From the NCBI GenBank assembly GCA_023415835.1, contig JAEZJK010000106.1, forward strand, positions 1 through 55,318: DNA of 55,318 nucleotides, written 5' to 3'. Below, piece by piece: positions 7,926-15,613 of this stretch. The notes beneath the pieces were generated by a model. That model worked only from the letters and a program-made list of their open reading frames with translations. It was not told the origin of the DNA and made no database searches. Origin of the DNA: Bacillota bacterium. Lineage in GTDB: Bacteria > Bacillota > UBA4882 > UBA8346. Made by a program: the position numbers and the translations under genes. Each line of letters starts with the position of its first letter. Position 1 is the stretch's first letter.

Positions 7926-8962
7926 TGCTAAAAATTAATAAACAATATTTGATGATGCTCTTGTTCCTTTTGGTGCTGGCCTTGGCTCCGCTATATCTTT
8001 CAGAATTCAGGTTAAACCTGGTAGGTAAATTTTTAACTTATGCCATTGTAGCCGTTGGGTTGGACTTAATCTGGGGATATACCGGTATTCTTAGCCTGGG
8101 GCACGGAGTCTTTTTCGGCTTGGGAGCTTATTGCATGGGAATGTATTTAAAATTGGAAGCCTCCGGAGAGATGCTCCCCGATTTCATGATGTGGAGCGGT
8201 ATTTGGGAATTACCGTTTTTCTGGAAGCCTTTCGCCAACCCTTGGTTTGCGGTGGTTGCGGCAATGGCCGTCCCGATGCTGGTGGCGGCGGTGGTGGCTT
8301 ATTTAGCATTCCGGAGCCGAATCAAGGGATCATACTTCGCAATTATTACTCAAGCCCTGGCATTGATCTTTACAATTCTGCTCGTCGGGCAACAAGGATA
8401 TACCGGTGGCACGAACGGGATTACCAGTTTAGCTACCATCTTTGGCCGTTCCTTAGCGGATCAATCGACTCAGGCCTGGATTTATTTGATCACAGTAGCT
8501 GTACTGGGAATAGTCTTATTTTTAAGCCGGTTTCTGGTGAATTCGAGATTCGGTAACTTGTTGGTGGCGATTCGGGATGGCGAAAACCGGACCCGGTTTA
8601 TCGGATATAATCCGGTGCTAATAAAAACATTGGTTTTTGTCTTATCCGCGCTCTTCGCCGGATTGGCGGGAGCTTTATTCATTCCCCAAGTAGGAATCAT
8701 CTCACCGTCGATGATGGGAATAGCCCCTTCGGTAGAAATGGCGATTTGGGTGGCAGTCGGGGGCCGCGCCACTTTAATAGGGGCTGTTTTGGGAGCAATA
8801 TTGGTGAACATCGCCAAAAGCCTACTTAGTGAAACTTATCCTGACGTATGGCTATACCTGTTGGGGGCGTTATTCATTGGAGTAGTGGTCTTTTTCCCTG
8901 ACGGGATATTAGGCCTGGTCAAAAAGGCCGGTTTAAAACGGAAAACTCTGGAGGTGTCTTAA
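7925..8962 (+). CDS. urtC: Urea ABC transporter, permease UrtC
   Basis: A 345-residue LivM-type permease with multiple membrane segments. The motifs GLDLIWGYTGILSLGHG, SYFAIITQALALI and VAIRDGENRTRFIGY (coupling helix) identify the second permease of urea/branched-chain importers. Its start overlaps the urtB stop by one base, indicating translational coupling, and an ATPase gene follows at once. The length agrees with UrtC. Confidence 0.93.
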   Translation: MLKINKQYLMMLLFLLVLALAPLYLSEFRLNLVGKFLTYAIVAVGLDLIWGYTGILSLGHGVFFGLGAYCMGMYLKLEASGEMLPDFMMWSGIWELPFFWKPFANPWFAVVAAMAVPMLVAAVVAYLAFRSRIKGSYFAIITQALALIFTILLVGQQGYTGGTNGITSLATIFGRSLADQSTQAWIYLITVAVLGIVLFLSRFLVNSRFGNLLVAIRDGENRTRFIGYNPVLIKTLVFVLSALFAGLAGALFIPQVGIISPSMMGIAPSVEMAIWVAVGGRATLIGAVLGAILVNIAKSLLSETYPDVWLYLLGALFIGVVVFFPDGILGLVKKAGLKRKTLEVS

Positions 8963-8963
8963 A

Positions 8964-9725
8964 ATGGGAAGCCCGGTATTAAAGGTGGAAAACGTGACGG
9001 TTAATTTTGATGGTTTTAAGGCTTTGGATCGGCTCAATTATGAATTACACCATGGTGAATTGCATTCGGTAATCGGCCCCAACGGGGCTGGTAAAACTAC
9101 GCTTCTGGATGTGATTTCCGGTAAAGTAAAGCCGGCCCAGGGAAAAGTCCGTTTTTATCTTCATAATGATATATCCCAATCCTTGGAACACCAAATCGTC
9201 AGGCTCGGCATAGCCCGAAAATTTCAAACGCCTTCAATTTTCCCAAACCTTTCGGTATACGCCAACTTGGAACTGGCTTCGGGCTATCGGGACCGCACCA
9301 TTAAGTTATTGCGTCCTTTATCTAAAAGTTGTCGGGAAAAAATCAAAGAAATTATGAATCTGGTCAATCTTTATCAAAAATCAGATCTGCCGGCGGGCGC
9401 CTTAGCCCACGGTGAAAAGCAATGGTTGGAAATTGCGATGCTTTTGACGCAAAAGCCGAGAGTCTTGTTGCTAGACGAACCGGTGGCCGGGATGACCAAA
9501 AAAGAACGGAAACTCACCGGCAATTTACTGCAAAGCATCTGTATGGATATGTCGGTGGTGGTCGTCGAACATGATATGGAATTCGTCCGGGAGTTCGCCA
9601 CCAAAGTTACGGTACTGCATGAAGGCAGGTTATTATGTGAGGGTTCCACTTTTGAAGTGCAACAAAATCAGCAGGTGATCGAGGCCTATCTCGGCCGGAG
9701 CGTTAAGAAGCGGACGGTAGCTTAG
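8964..9725 (+). CDS. urtD: Urea ABC transporter, ATP-binding protein UrtD
   Basis: A 253-residue LivG-like ATPase with Walker A GPNGAGKTT near residue 38, Walker B VLLLDEPVAGMT, and the H-loop in VVEHDM. The ABC signature is the atypical LAHGEKQWLEIAM, usual for UrtD, where the second residue of LSGGQ is not Ser. A GGAGG ribosome binding site sits inside the end of urtC. It would form a heterodimer with UrtE to drive urea uptake. Confidence 0.93.
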   Translation: MGSPVLKVENVTVNFDGFKALDRLNYELHHGELHSVIGPNGAGKTTLLDVISGKVKPAQGKVRFYLHNDISQSLEHQIVRLGIARKFQTPSIFPNLSVYANLELASGYRDRTIKLLRPLSKSCREKIKEIMNLVNLYQKSDLPAGALAHGEKQWLEIAMLLTQKPRVLLLDEPVAGMTKKERKLTGNLLQSICMDMSVVVVEHDMEFVREFATKVTVLHEGRLLCEGSTFEVQQNQQVIEAYLGRSVKKRTVA

Positions 9726-9758
9726 GTGATGGTTGCTCCGGCCGCAGGGGAGGTTCAG

Positions 9759-10484
9759 ATGTTAAAAATCGAACAACTTAAAGTTAATTACGGCGATACC
9801 AAAATTCTATTTGATGTCAATTTGAACGTGGGAGCCGGAGAAGTTGTCTGTTTAATGGGACGCAACGGAGTCGGAAAAACGACCCTGTTAAATACGATTA
9901 TGGGGCTATTGCGGCCCCGGGCAGGAAAGATAACTTTTGGAGGACAGGAATTGACCGGACTTCAGGCGCACCAGCGGGCCAGGGCCGGAATCGGTTATGT
10001 GCCTCAGGGGAGGGGCATCTTCCCCGGGTTGACGGCCTATGAAAATTTGGTGACCGGATTGGAGGCAGGTTCTGCTACCCGGAAACAAGGTGGAAAGGTA
10101 AAGAAGGATGAAACGGCGGCAGCAGAAAAGATGCTGGAGATTTTCCCGGCATTAAAGGGTTTACTACGCCGGAAAGGCGGTAATTTGAGCGGAGGGCAAC
10201 AACAACAACTGGCTTTTGCCCGGGCGTTGATATCCGATCCGGTACTATTGTTACTGGATGAGCCGACCGAAGGAATTCAGCCGTCGATAATCGATCAGAT
10301 TGAGGATTTGTTATTACGAATAAAAACCGAATCAAAGCTCTCGGTTTTACTGGTCGAACAGTACGTGGAATTTGCCACCAGGGTCGCGGATCGTTATTAT
10401 TTTATGGAAACCGGTTCAATTGTCGCCAAAGGTCTGGTAGCGGAATTAACAGATGAAATCATTAAAAAGAATATGGAAATATAA
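9759..10484 (+). CDS. urtE: Urea ABC transporter, ATP-binding protein UrtE
   Basis: A 241-residue LivF-like ATPase with Walker A GRNGVGKTT, signature LSGGQQQQLAFARAL, and Walker B LLLDEPTEGIQPS, the last typical of UrtE. I place the start at the ATG at 9759, which follows GGGGAGG at five bases and gives MLKIEQLKVNYGD, the family's usual N-terminus. In-frame GTG 9726 and ATG 9729 directly after the urtD stop would add eleven uncharacteristic residues. ureA follows after about 28 bases, joining transport and catalysis in one operon. Confidence 0.93.
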   Translation: MLKIEQLKVNYGDTKILFDVNLNVGAGEVVCLMGRNGVGKTTLLNTIMGLLRPRAGKITFGGQELTGLQAHQRARAGIGYVPQGRGIFPGLTAYENLVTGLEAGSATRKQGGKVKKDETAAAEKMLEIFPALKGLLRRKGGNLSGGQQQQLAFARALISDPVLLLLDEPTEGIQPSIIDQIEDLLLRIKTESKLSVLLVEQYVEFATRVADRYYFMETGSIVAKGLVAELTDEIIKKNMEI

Positions 10485-10512
10485 ATTCAGTAAATATTCG
10501 AGGTGAATGAGG

Positions 10513-10815
10513 ATGAGAATGAGCCCGAGGGAGACCGAAAAATTAATTATCAGTCTGTCTGGAATGATTGCTAAAAATAGAAAAGAAAAAGGTTTAAAAC
10601 TAAATTACCCCGAAGCGGTCTCGCTAATCAGTTCCGAATTGCAGGAAGCGATCCGGGCCGGCAAGTCGGTGGCTGAATTGATGGAATACGGCAGGACAAT
10701 CTTGACGAAAGCGGATGTGATGGACGGAGTAAGCGCAATGATCCCTGAAATTCAGGTGGAAGGGACATTCCCCGACGGCACCAAGTTGGTAACGGTCCAT
10801 CAGCCAATCCAATGA
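10513..10815 (+). CDS. ureA: Urease subunit gamma
   Basis: A small structural subunit of urease, 100 residues from the ATG at 10513. This start aligns MRMSPRETEK with the family's MxLTPRE N-terminus and gives the canonical length; the ATG at 10507 adds two residues and sits too close to the GAGGTG ribosome binding site. LKLNYPEAVSLIS, VMDGVSAMIPEIQVE and PDGTKLVTVHQPI are diagnostic. The protein has no catalytic residues and packs against the alpha subunit. Its stop overlaps an upstream in-frame ATG of the next gene. Confidence 0.95.
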   Translation: MRMSPRETEKLIISLSGMIAKNRKEKGLKLNYPEAVSLISSELQEAIRAGKSVAELMEYGRTILTKADVMDGVSAMIPEIQVEGTFPDGTKLVTVHQPIQ

Positions 10816-10835
10816 TTAATTGGGAGGATGAAGAA

Positions 10836-12905
10836 ATGACGGTACCTGGAGAAATTATGGCCAAGAAATCCGGGGAAAAAGGCCGGGAAGAAATAGAGTT
10901 AAACAGAGGGTTGGCGCAGCGGCGATTAACGGTGGCAAATACCGGGGACAGACCGGTGCAAATCGGTTCCCATTTTCACTTTTATGAAGTCAACCCAGCA
11001 CTCAAGTTTGACAGGGAACTTGCTTTCGGCTATCGTTTAAATATTCCGGCGGGAACGGCAATCCGTTTCGAGCCTGGCGAAGAAAAACAGATTGAATTGG
11101 TAAGGCTGGGCGGCAGTGGCCGGGTGGTTGGTCTAAATAACAGAACCAACCGGAGCACTTACGCTGATTCCGGGAAGGTCGACGGCGCTTCCTTAAAAAT
11201 CTCCAGGGACAGATATGCGTCAATGTACGGCCCTACCGTCGGCGACCGGGTGCGGCTGGCCGATACCGGACTGGTGGTGGAAGTTGAGCGGGACTATGCG
11301 ATCTATGGCGACGAGGTCAAGTTCGGCGGCGGAAAGGTCATCCGGGACGGAATGGGTCAATCCGGAGAGATTACCCGGGGCCAGAATGCTCCGGATACAG
11401 TAATCACTAATGCGCTAATCATCGATTACCGGGGGATTGTCAAAGCCGATATCGGGATTAAGGACGGCCTGATCGTCGGAATCGGGAAAGCCGGGAACCC
11501 GGCGATTATGAACGGTGTCGATCCTCGTTTGGTCATAGGCGCCAGTACGGAAATCATCGCCGGTGAAGGGCTGATTGTGACCGCCGGTGGAATTGACTCG
11601 CATATTCATTTTATCTGTCCCCAACAAGTTGAGCATGCTATCGCCAGTGGAATCACCACCATGATTGGGGGCGGCACCGGACCGGCAACCGGGACTAACG
11701 CCACTACATGCACTCCTGGGGCATGGCATTTGCAACAGATGTTGTGGGCGGCTGAAGGGCTACCGGTTAACCTGGGGTTTTACGGAAAAGGGAATTGCGC
11801 TACCGAGGAGCCCCTCATCGAACAAGTTATGGCCGGAGCATGTGGTTTAAAACTTCATGAAGACTGGGGTTCTACCCCTGCGGCGATCGATGCTTGTTTA
11901 AAGGTGGCGGATCGCTATGATCTCCAGGTGGCGATTCATACCGATACTTTGAATGAAGCCGGGTTCCTGGAAGAGACAGTGGCGGCGATTAATGGGCGGA
12001 CCATTCATACCTTCCATACCGAGGGAGCTGGCGGCGGCCATGCGCCGGACATTATCCGGATCGCCGGGATGCCTAACATTTTGCCCTCTTCGACCAACCC
12101 GACCCGTCCCTATACTCAGAATACCATTGCGGAGCATCTGGATATGCTGATGGTATGCCATCATTTGGACAAAAACGTTCCGGAGGATATCGCCTTTGCC
12201 GACAGCCGGATCCGGCCGGAAACGATCGCGGCCGAAGATATACTGCACGATCTGGGGGCGATAAGCATGATGTCTTCGGACTCCCAGGCCATGGGCAGGG
12301 TGGGAGAGGTAATCATCCGTACCTGGCAGACGGCGCATAAAATGAAAACACAACGAGGTCCTTTAGCGGAAGATACTAAGGAAAATGATAATTTTAGGGT
12401 CAAACGGTATGTCGCCAAATATACGATCAATCCGGCCATTGCTTGCGGTATTAACCGTTGGGTGGGTTCGGTGGAAGTTGGAAAATTAGCTGACCTGGTA
12501 CTGTGGCGGCCGGAATTTTTCGGTGTCAAACCATCGCTGATCATTAAAGGCGGTGTAATTATGCAGGCGGAGATGGGCGATCCCAACGCCTCCATCCCAA
12601 CGCCGGAACCGGTTTTGATCCGGCCGATGTTCGGAAGGTTCGGCAAATCATTGTCAGATTGTTGTTTGACCTTTGTTTCCAAAGCGGCGCAACAGGCTGG
12701 AATTAAAGAACGCCTGGGATTAAGCAGAAGGGTGGTACCAGTGGAAGGCTGCCGGTATTTAGGGAAAAAAGATATGATTCATAATAATTTTCTCCAAAAA
12801 ATCGAGGTAAATCCGGATACTTACGAAGTGAGGGTGAATGGAGAATTGCTCCGCTGCGATCCGGCGGAGTTATTGCCATTGGCTCAATTATATTTTATGT
12901 ATTGA
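10836..12905 (+). CDS. ureBC: Fused urease beta-alpha subunit (UreB-UreC)
   Basis: A single 689-residue reading frame. Residues 1 to about 114 are a complete UreB (TVPGEIMAK, FHFYEVNPALKFDR, PAGTAIRFEPGE). A short linker (GKVDGA) leads into UreC at SLKISRDRYASMYG, where separate genes would have a stop and a new ATG; here neither is present. All nickel and active-site residues of UreC are present at a constant offset of 122 from the Klebsiella numbering: His256 and His258, Lys339 (carbamylated), His368, His394, flap Cys441 and Asp482. It hydrolyses urea to ammonia and carbamate in the cytoplasm. The start at 10836 follows GGGAGG at eight bases; an earlier ATG at 10812 overlaps the ureA stop. 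The beta-alpha fusion is uncommon among bacteria. Confidence 0.93.
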   Translation: MTVPGEIMAKKSGEKGREEIELNRGLAQRRLTVANTGDRPVQIGSHFHFYEVNPALKFDRELAFGYRLNIPAGTAIRFEPGEEKQIELVRLGGSGRVVGLNNRTNRSTYADSGKVDGASLKISRDRYASMYGPTVGDRVRLADTGLVVEVERDYAIYGDEVKFGGGKVIRDGMGQSGEITRGQNAPDTVITNALIIDYRGIVKADIGIKDGLIVGIGKAGNPAIMNGVDPRLVIGASTEIIAGEGLIVTAGGIDSHIHFICPQQVEHAIASGITTMIGGGTGPATGTNATTCTPGAWHLQQMLWAAEGLPVNLGFYGKGNCATEEPLIEQVMAGACGLKLHEDWGSTPAAIDACLKVADRYDLQVAIHTDTLNEAGFLEETVAAINGRTIHTFHTEGAGGGHAPDIIRIAGMPNILPSSTNPTRPYTQNTIAEHLDMLMVCHHLDKNVPEDIAFADSRIRPETIAAEDILHDLGAISMMSSDSQAMGRVGEVIIRTWQTAHKMKTQRGPLAEDTKENDNFRVKRYVAKYTINPAIACGINRWVGSVEVGKLADLVLWRPEFFGVKPSLIIKGGVIMQAEMGDPNASIPTPEPVLIRPMFGRFGKSLSDCCLTFVSKAAQQAGIKERLGLSRRVVPVEGCRYLGKKDMIHNNFLQKIEVNPDTYEVRVNGELLRCDPAELLPLAQLYFMY

Positions 12906-12951
12906 AATTACGATCACGGTGGAAGGATTGCGACGAAAAGCGGGTGAAATC

Positions 12952-13428
12952 ATGGTGGTAACTAAAGTTTTAGCCAGAAAAGACCAATATGAGGCAGATT
13001 ATAATCAATTCGAGTATCTGCCTCTTTCATGGGAGGAGTTGCGGAAGCGTCGATTACGGGCGATATCCAACTTAGGGCGGACCGTAGACATTGCTCTTGA
13101 TGAGGGAGACGTTTTACGCGACGGTGATTTGCTTGCCATGGAGGGAGGCCGGGGCCTGGTAGTGAAATTAACTCCGGAAAAGGCGCTGGTGTTGAAGGTA
13201 AAAACTATCGCCCAGTTCGGAATGGTTTGTTATGAATTGGGCAACCGGCACCTACCGGCCTGGATTGGACCGGATGAAGTGATAGTTCTGGACGATCCGG
13301 TCTTGACTTCGTTCCTGATTAAGCAAGGGATCGCTTTTATCACCGAGGAACGGATCTTAGATCAAAACATTTACCAAGCCGTCGGCGGCGGAAGCAGCCA
13401 TCATTATTATCAACAGCAGGCGACCTAG
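12952..13428 (+). CDS. ureE: Urease accessory protein UreE (nickel metallochaperone)
   Basis: About 158 residues from the ATG at 12952. The N-terminal peptide-binding-like domain contains LSWEELRKRRLRAISNLGR, the typical UreE R-x-R-x-x-T/S-x-x-G pattern, and the C-terminal metal-binding domain includes ELGNRHLPAW, whose His binds nickel. The tail ends GGGSSHHYYQQQ, only a short His pair rather than the long His-rich tail of Klebsiella UreE. The frame is open farther upstream into ureBC, but those codons overlap the UreC C-terminus and give no UreE-like sequence. It delivers Ni to the UreD-F-G complex. Confidence 0.9.
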   Translation: MVVTKVLARKDQYEADYNQFEYLPLSWEELRKRRLRAISNLGRTVDIALDEGDVLRDGDLLAMEGGRGLVVKLTPEKALVLKVKTIAQFGMVCYELGNRHLPAWIGPDEVIVLDDPVLTSFLIKQGIAFITEERILDQNIYQAVGGGSSHHYYQQQAT

Positions 13429-13429
13429 G

Positions 13430-14158
13430 ATGAGAACTTTAGCTCAAAAGGCGGATCAGCGCTTAAAGCTCCTCTCCAAAATGATGTTGCTCAGTGATAG
13501 CGCATTGCCAACCGGGGGATTCTCCCATTCTTACGGTTTGGAGACCTTCATTTATCAGGGTGAGAGTGATCTCCGCAGCATACTCGGAACCTACATCCGT
13601 GAAGAGCTGGGCAAGGTTGATTGCCCGGCTTGCGCTCTTGCTTACCGAATGGTTGAAGCGGACGATTTATTCGGATTGCTTGAGTTGGATCGGACGGTTC
13701 ATGCCATGCGCATCCCGCGGGAATGGCGCTCAGCCGGTAGTCAGACCGGAAAACGCTTGGCATGCATAGGTGAGACTCTAGGCGAACGGCCTTCCGACCC
13801 GGAAAAGAGCCAGATCTGGGAAAGATACTGTCAAATGGTAAAATCGGGACGGACTCCGGGACAATCTGCGGTGGTTGCGGGAGCGGTCTATTGGCTTTTG
13901 GATCTGCCTTTAAGCGATGGGGTTTTGGTATACGCGGTTTCCGCCTTAAAAAATATGGTGGGGGTGGCCGTCCGTCTAGTCCCGCTAGGGCAGACCGAAG
14001 GATTAAAACTCCAGGATGCACTCCTTCCGGAGACTACCGCAATGGTAAAACGGGCGGTTATGGTGAAGTGCATCGAAGATCTAGGAGGGTTTGCCCCAGA
14101 GTTTGAACTGGCCGGGATCAGGCACGAGTGCTTGTATACCCGTTTATTTATATCATAA
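13430..14158 (+). CDS. ureF: Urease accessory protein UreF
   Basis: A 242-residue all-helical accessory protein. SDSALPTGGFSHSYGLET near residues 22-39 is the UreF signature, and PGQSAVVAGAVY and VSALKNMVGVAVRLVPLGQTEG follow in the usual order. UreF bridges UreD on the apo-urease and the GTPase UreG. It starts one base after the ureE stop; the ribosome binding site is weak, suggesting translational coupling. ureG begins 16 bases after its stop. Confidence 0.93.
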   Translation: MRTLAQKADQRLKLLSKMMLLSDSALPTGGFSHSYGLETFIYQGESDLRSILGTYIREELGKVDCPACALAYRMVEADDLFGLLELDRTVHAMRIPREWRSAGSQTGKRLACIGETLGERPSDPEKSQIWERYCQMVKSGRTPGQSAVVAGAVYWLLDLPLSDGVLVYAVSALKNMVGVAVRLVPLGQTEGLKLQDALLPETTAMVKRAVMVKCIEDLGGFAPEFELAGIRHECLYTRLFIS

Positions 14159-14174
14159 AAGTAGGAGGGATAAC

Positions 14175-14807
14175 ATGGGAATCAAAGGAGTGGTCCGGAT
14201 TGGCGTTGGGGGTCCGGTAGGCTCGGGCAAGACCAAACTGGTGGAGGAACTTTGCCGGGCAATGACGCCCCACTATGAACTGGCGGTCGTTACTAATGAT
14301 ATCTATACCAAAGAAGACGCCGAGTTTTTAACCCGGAGCGGAGTTTTGCCGCCGGAACGGATCATCGGCGTTGAGACCGGCGGTTGTCCCCACACCGCCA
14401 TTCGGGAAGACGCTTCGATGAATTTGGAAGCGATTGAACGCTTATCAAAGAGTTTTCCGGATTTAAATCTAATCTTCGTCGAAAGCGGCGGGGACAATCT
14501 GGCCGCAACTTTTAGCCCGGAATTGGTCGATGCTCATATTTATGTAATCGACGTCGCGGAGGGAGAAAAAATTCCCCGAAAAGGCGGCCCGGGAATTACC
14601 CGTTCCGATTTTTTGGTGGTAAATAAGATCGATCTTGCGCCATACGTGGGCGCCAGTTTGGCAGTGATGCGACAGGACTTGGGAAAAATGCGGCCTTTAA
14701 AGCCCTGGGCCTTTACAAACTTAATGACCGGCGAAGGCCTGAAAGAGGTCATACGATGGATTCAAACCAATGTGCTACTAGAGGAAGATTCAGCCGTTGT
14801 CAATTAA
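14175..14807 (+). CDS. ureG: Urease accessory GTPase UreG
   Basis: A 210-residue SIMIBI-class GTPase with P-loop GVGGPVGSGKTKLVEELC near residue 10, the metal-binding Cys-Pro-His (GGCPHTAIREDAS) and base-recognition NKID. It powers nickel insertion into urease. I place the start at 14175 after GGAGGG; the frame is open back into ureF, but the extra 28 residues are not UreG-like. The last 52 bases overlap the start of ureD. Confidence 0.95.
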   Translation: MGIKGVVRIGVGGPVGSGKTKLVEELCRAMTPHYELAVVTNDIYTKEDAEFLTRSGVLPPERIIGVETGGCPHTAIREDASMNLEAIERLSKSFPDLNLIFVESGGDNLAATFSPELVDAHIYVIDVAEGEKIPRKGGPGITRSDFLVVNKIDLAPYVGASLAVMRQDLGKMRPLKPWAFTNLMTGEGLKEVIRWIQTNVLLEEDSAVVN

Positions 14808-15544
14808 CCGTCTTGACCGGGGGACGGCACCGGTTGCGGTTTGATGCGCCTTGGAAGGTTTTCGGGCCGGTCAACGGTGGTGGAACCTTTTTTACCCCGG
14901 AGACCTTTAAAGATGTTCCTGCCTATTATCTTTCTAATTCCACCGCGGGTATCCTTAACGGCGATCTCTTGGAAGCGGAGATTACCGTCGCGCCTAAATC
15001 AAGCGCCCGAATCATTGCTCCCGCCGCTAATAAGGTCTTTTCGATGCCCAGTGGCGGCGCAAGGCAGAATTGCTGTTTCCAGATCGGTCCCGGAGCCGGG
15101 CTTTTTTATTACGGGAACCAATTGATTCCTTATGACAAAGCCGATTATCACCAGGATTACGAGTACCACTTGGAAACGGGGGCGACTCTGGTGGCATTGG
15201 AATTTTTTGTGCCGGGACGCTTGGCCGGCGGAGAGGCTTTTGCTTTCAGCCGGGTTAAATTACGGAGCCGGATTTTTTTGGAAGGCCAGTTGGTATTGGA
15301 TGATCGGCTCTACCTGGAACATCTTGATACATTAGGGCGAAGGTTACCGGGAGTGATCGCCCCGGAAACTCCGGTAATCGGGACATGTTATATCGCGGGA
15401 CCGCTGGTTGAGTCCCTTGAGAATAAAGCTAGCAATAGCCAAAAGGCTGGGTTCACCATACCCCACCCAGGGTTATTAGTCGGAAGGGTTCTCGGGAGTA
15501 ATGCCCAGGAAGCGGAGTCCGAGTTGGTAAAGGTTTTTGGATAA
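14756..15544 (+). CDS. ureD: Urease accessory protein UreD (UreH)
   Basis: A 262-residue member of the UreD family, which binds apo-urease and forms the tunnel through which nickel passes. LSNSTAGILNGDLLEAEITV (the G-G/N-D-L pattern), PAANKVFSMPSGGA, YYGNQLIPYDKADY and LEFFVPGRLAGGEAF match UreD in order. It starts inside ureG and a GAGG lies upstream of the ATG. It is the last gene of the operon; 69 bases separate it from the convergent gene. Its place at the end, after ureG, is one of the known arrangements. Confidence 0.9.
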   Translation: MDSNQCATRGRFSRCQLTVLTGGRHRLRFDAPWKVFGPVNGGGTFFTPETFKDVPAYYLSNSTAGILNGDLLEAEITVAPKSSARIIAPAANKVFSMPSGGARQNCCFQIGPGAGLFYYGNQLIPYDKADYHQDYEYHLETGATLVALEFFVPGRLAGGEAFAFSRVKLRSRIFLEGQLVLDDRLYLEHLDTLGRRLPGVIAPETPVIGTCYIAGPLVESLENKASNSQKAGFTIPHPGLLVGRVLGSNAQEAESELVKVFG

Positions 15545-15613
15545 CCAATTAGAATATGAATTGTCTGGCGCTTGAGTTTGCTTGAGAAGTTATTCAATGG
15601 ACGTCAGCGCTGT

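Noticed and set aside
11150..11230. Sequencing error creating the ureB-ureC fusion
   Set aside because: Both domains are complete, the frame is the same and the linker reads cleanly; an error cannot be excluded without reads but nothing in the sequence suggests one.
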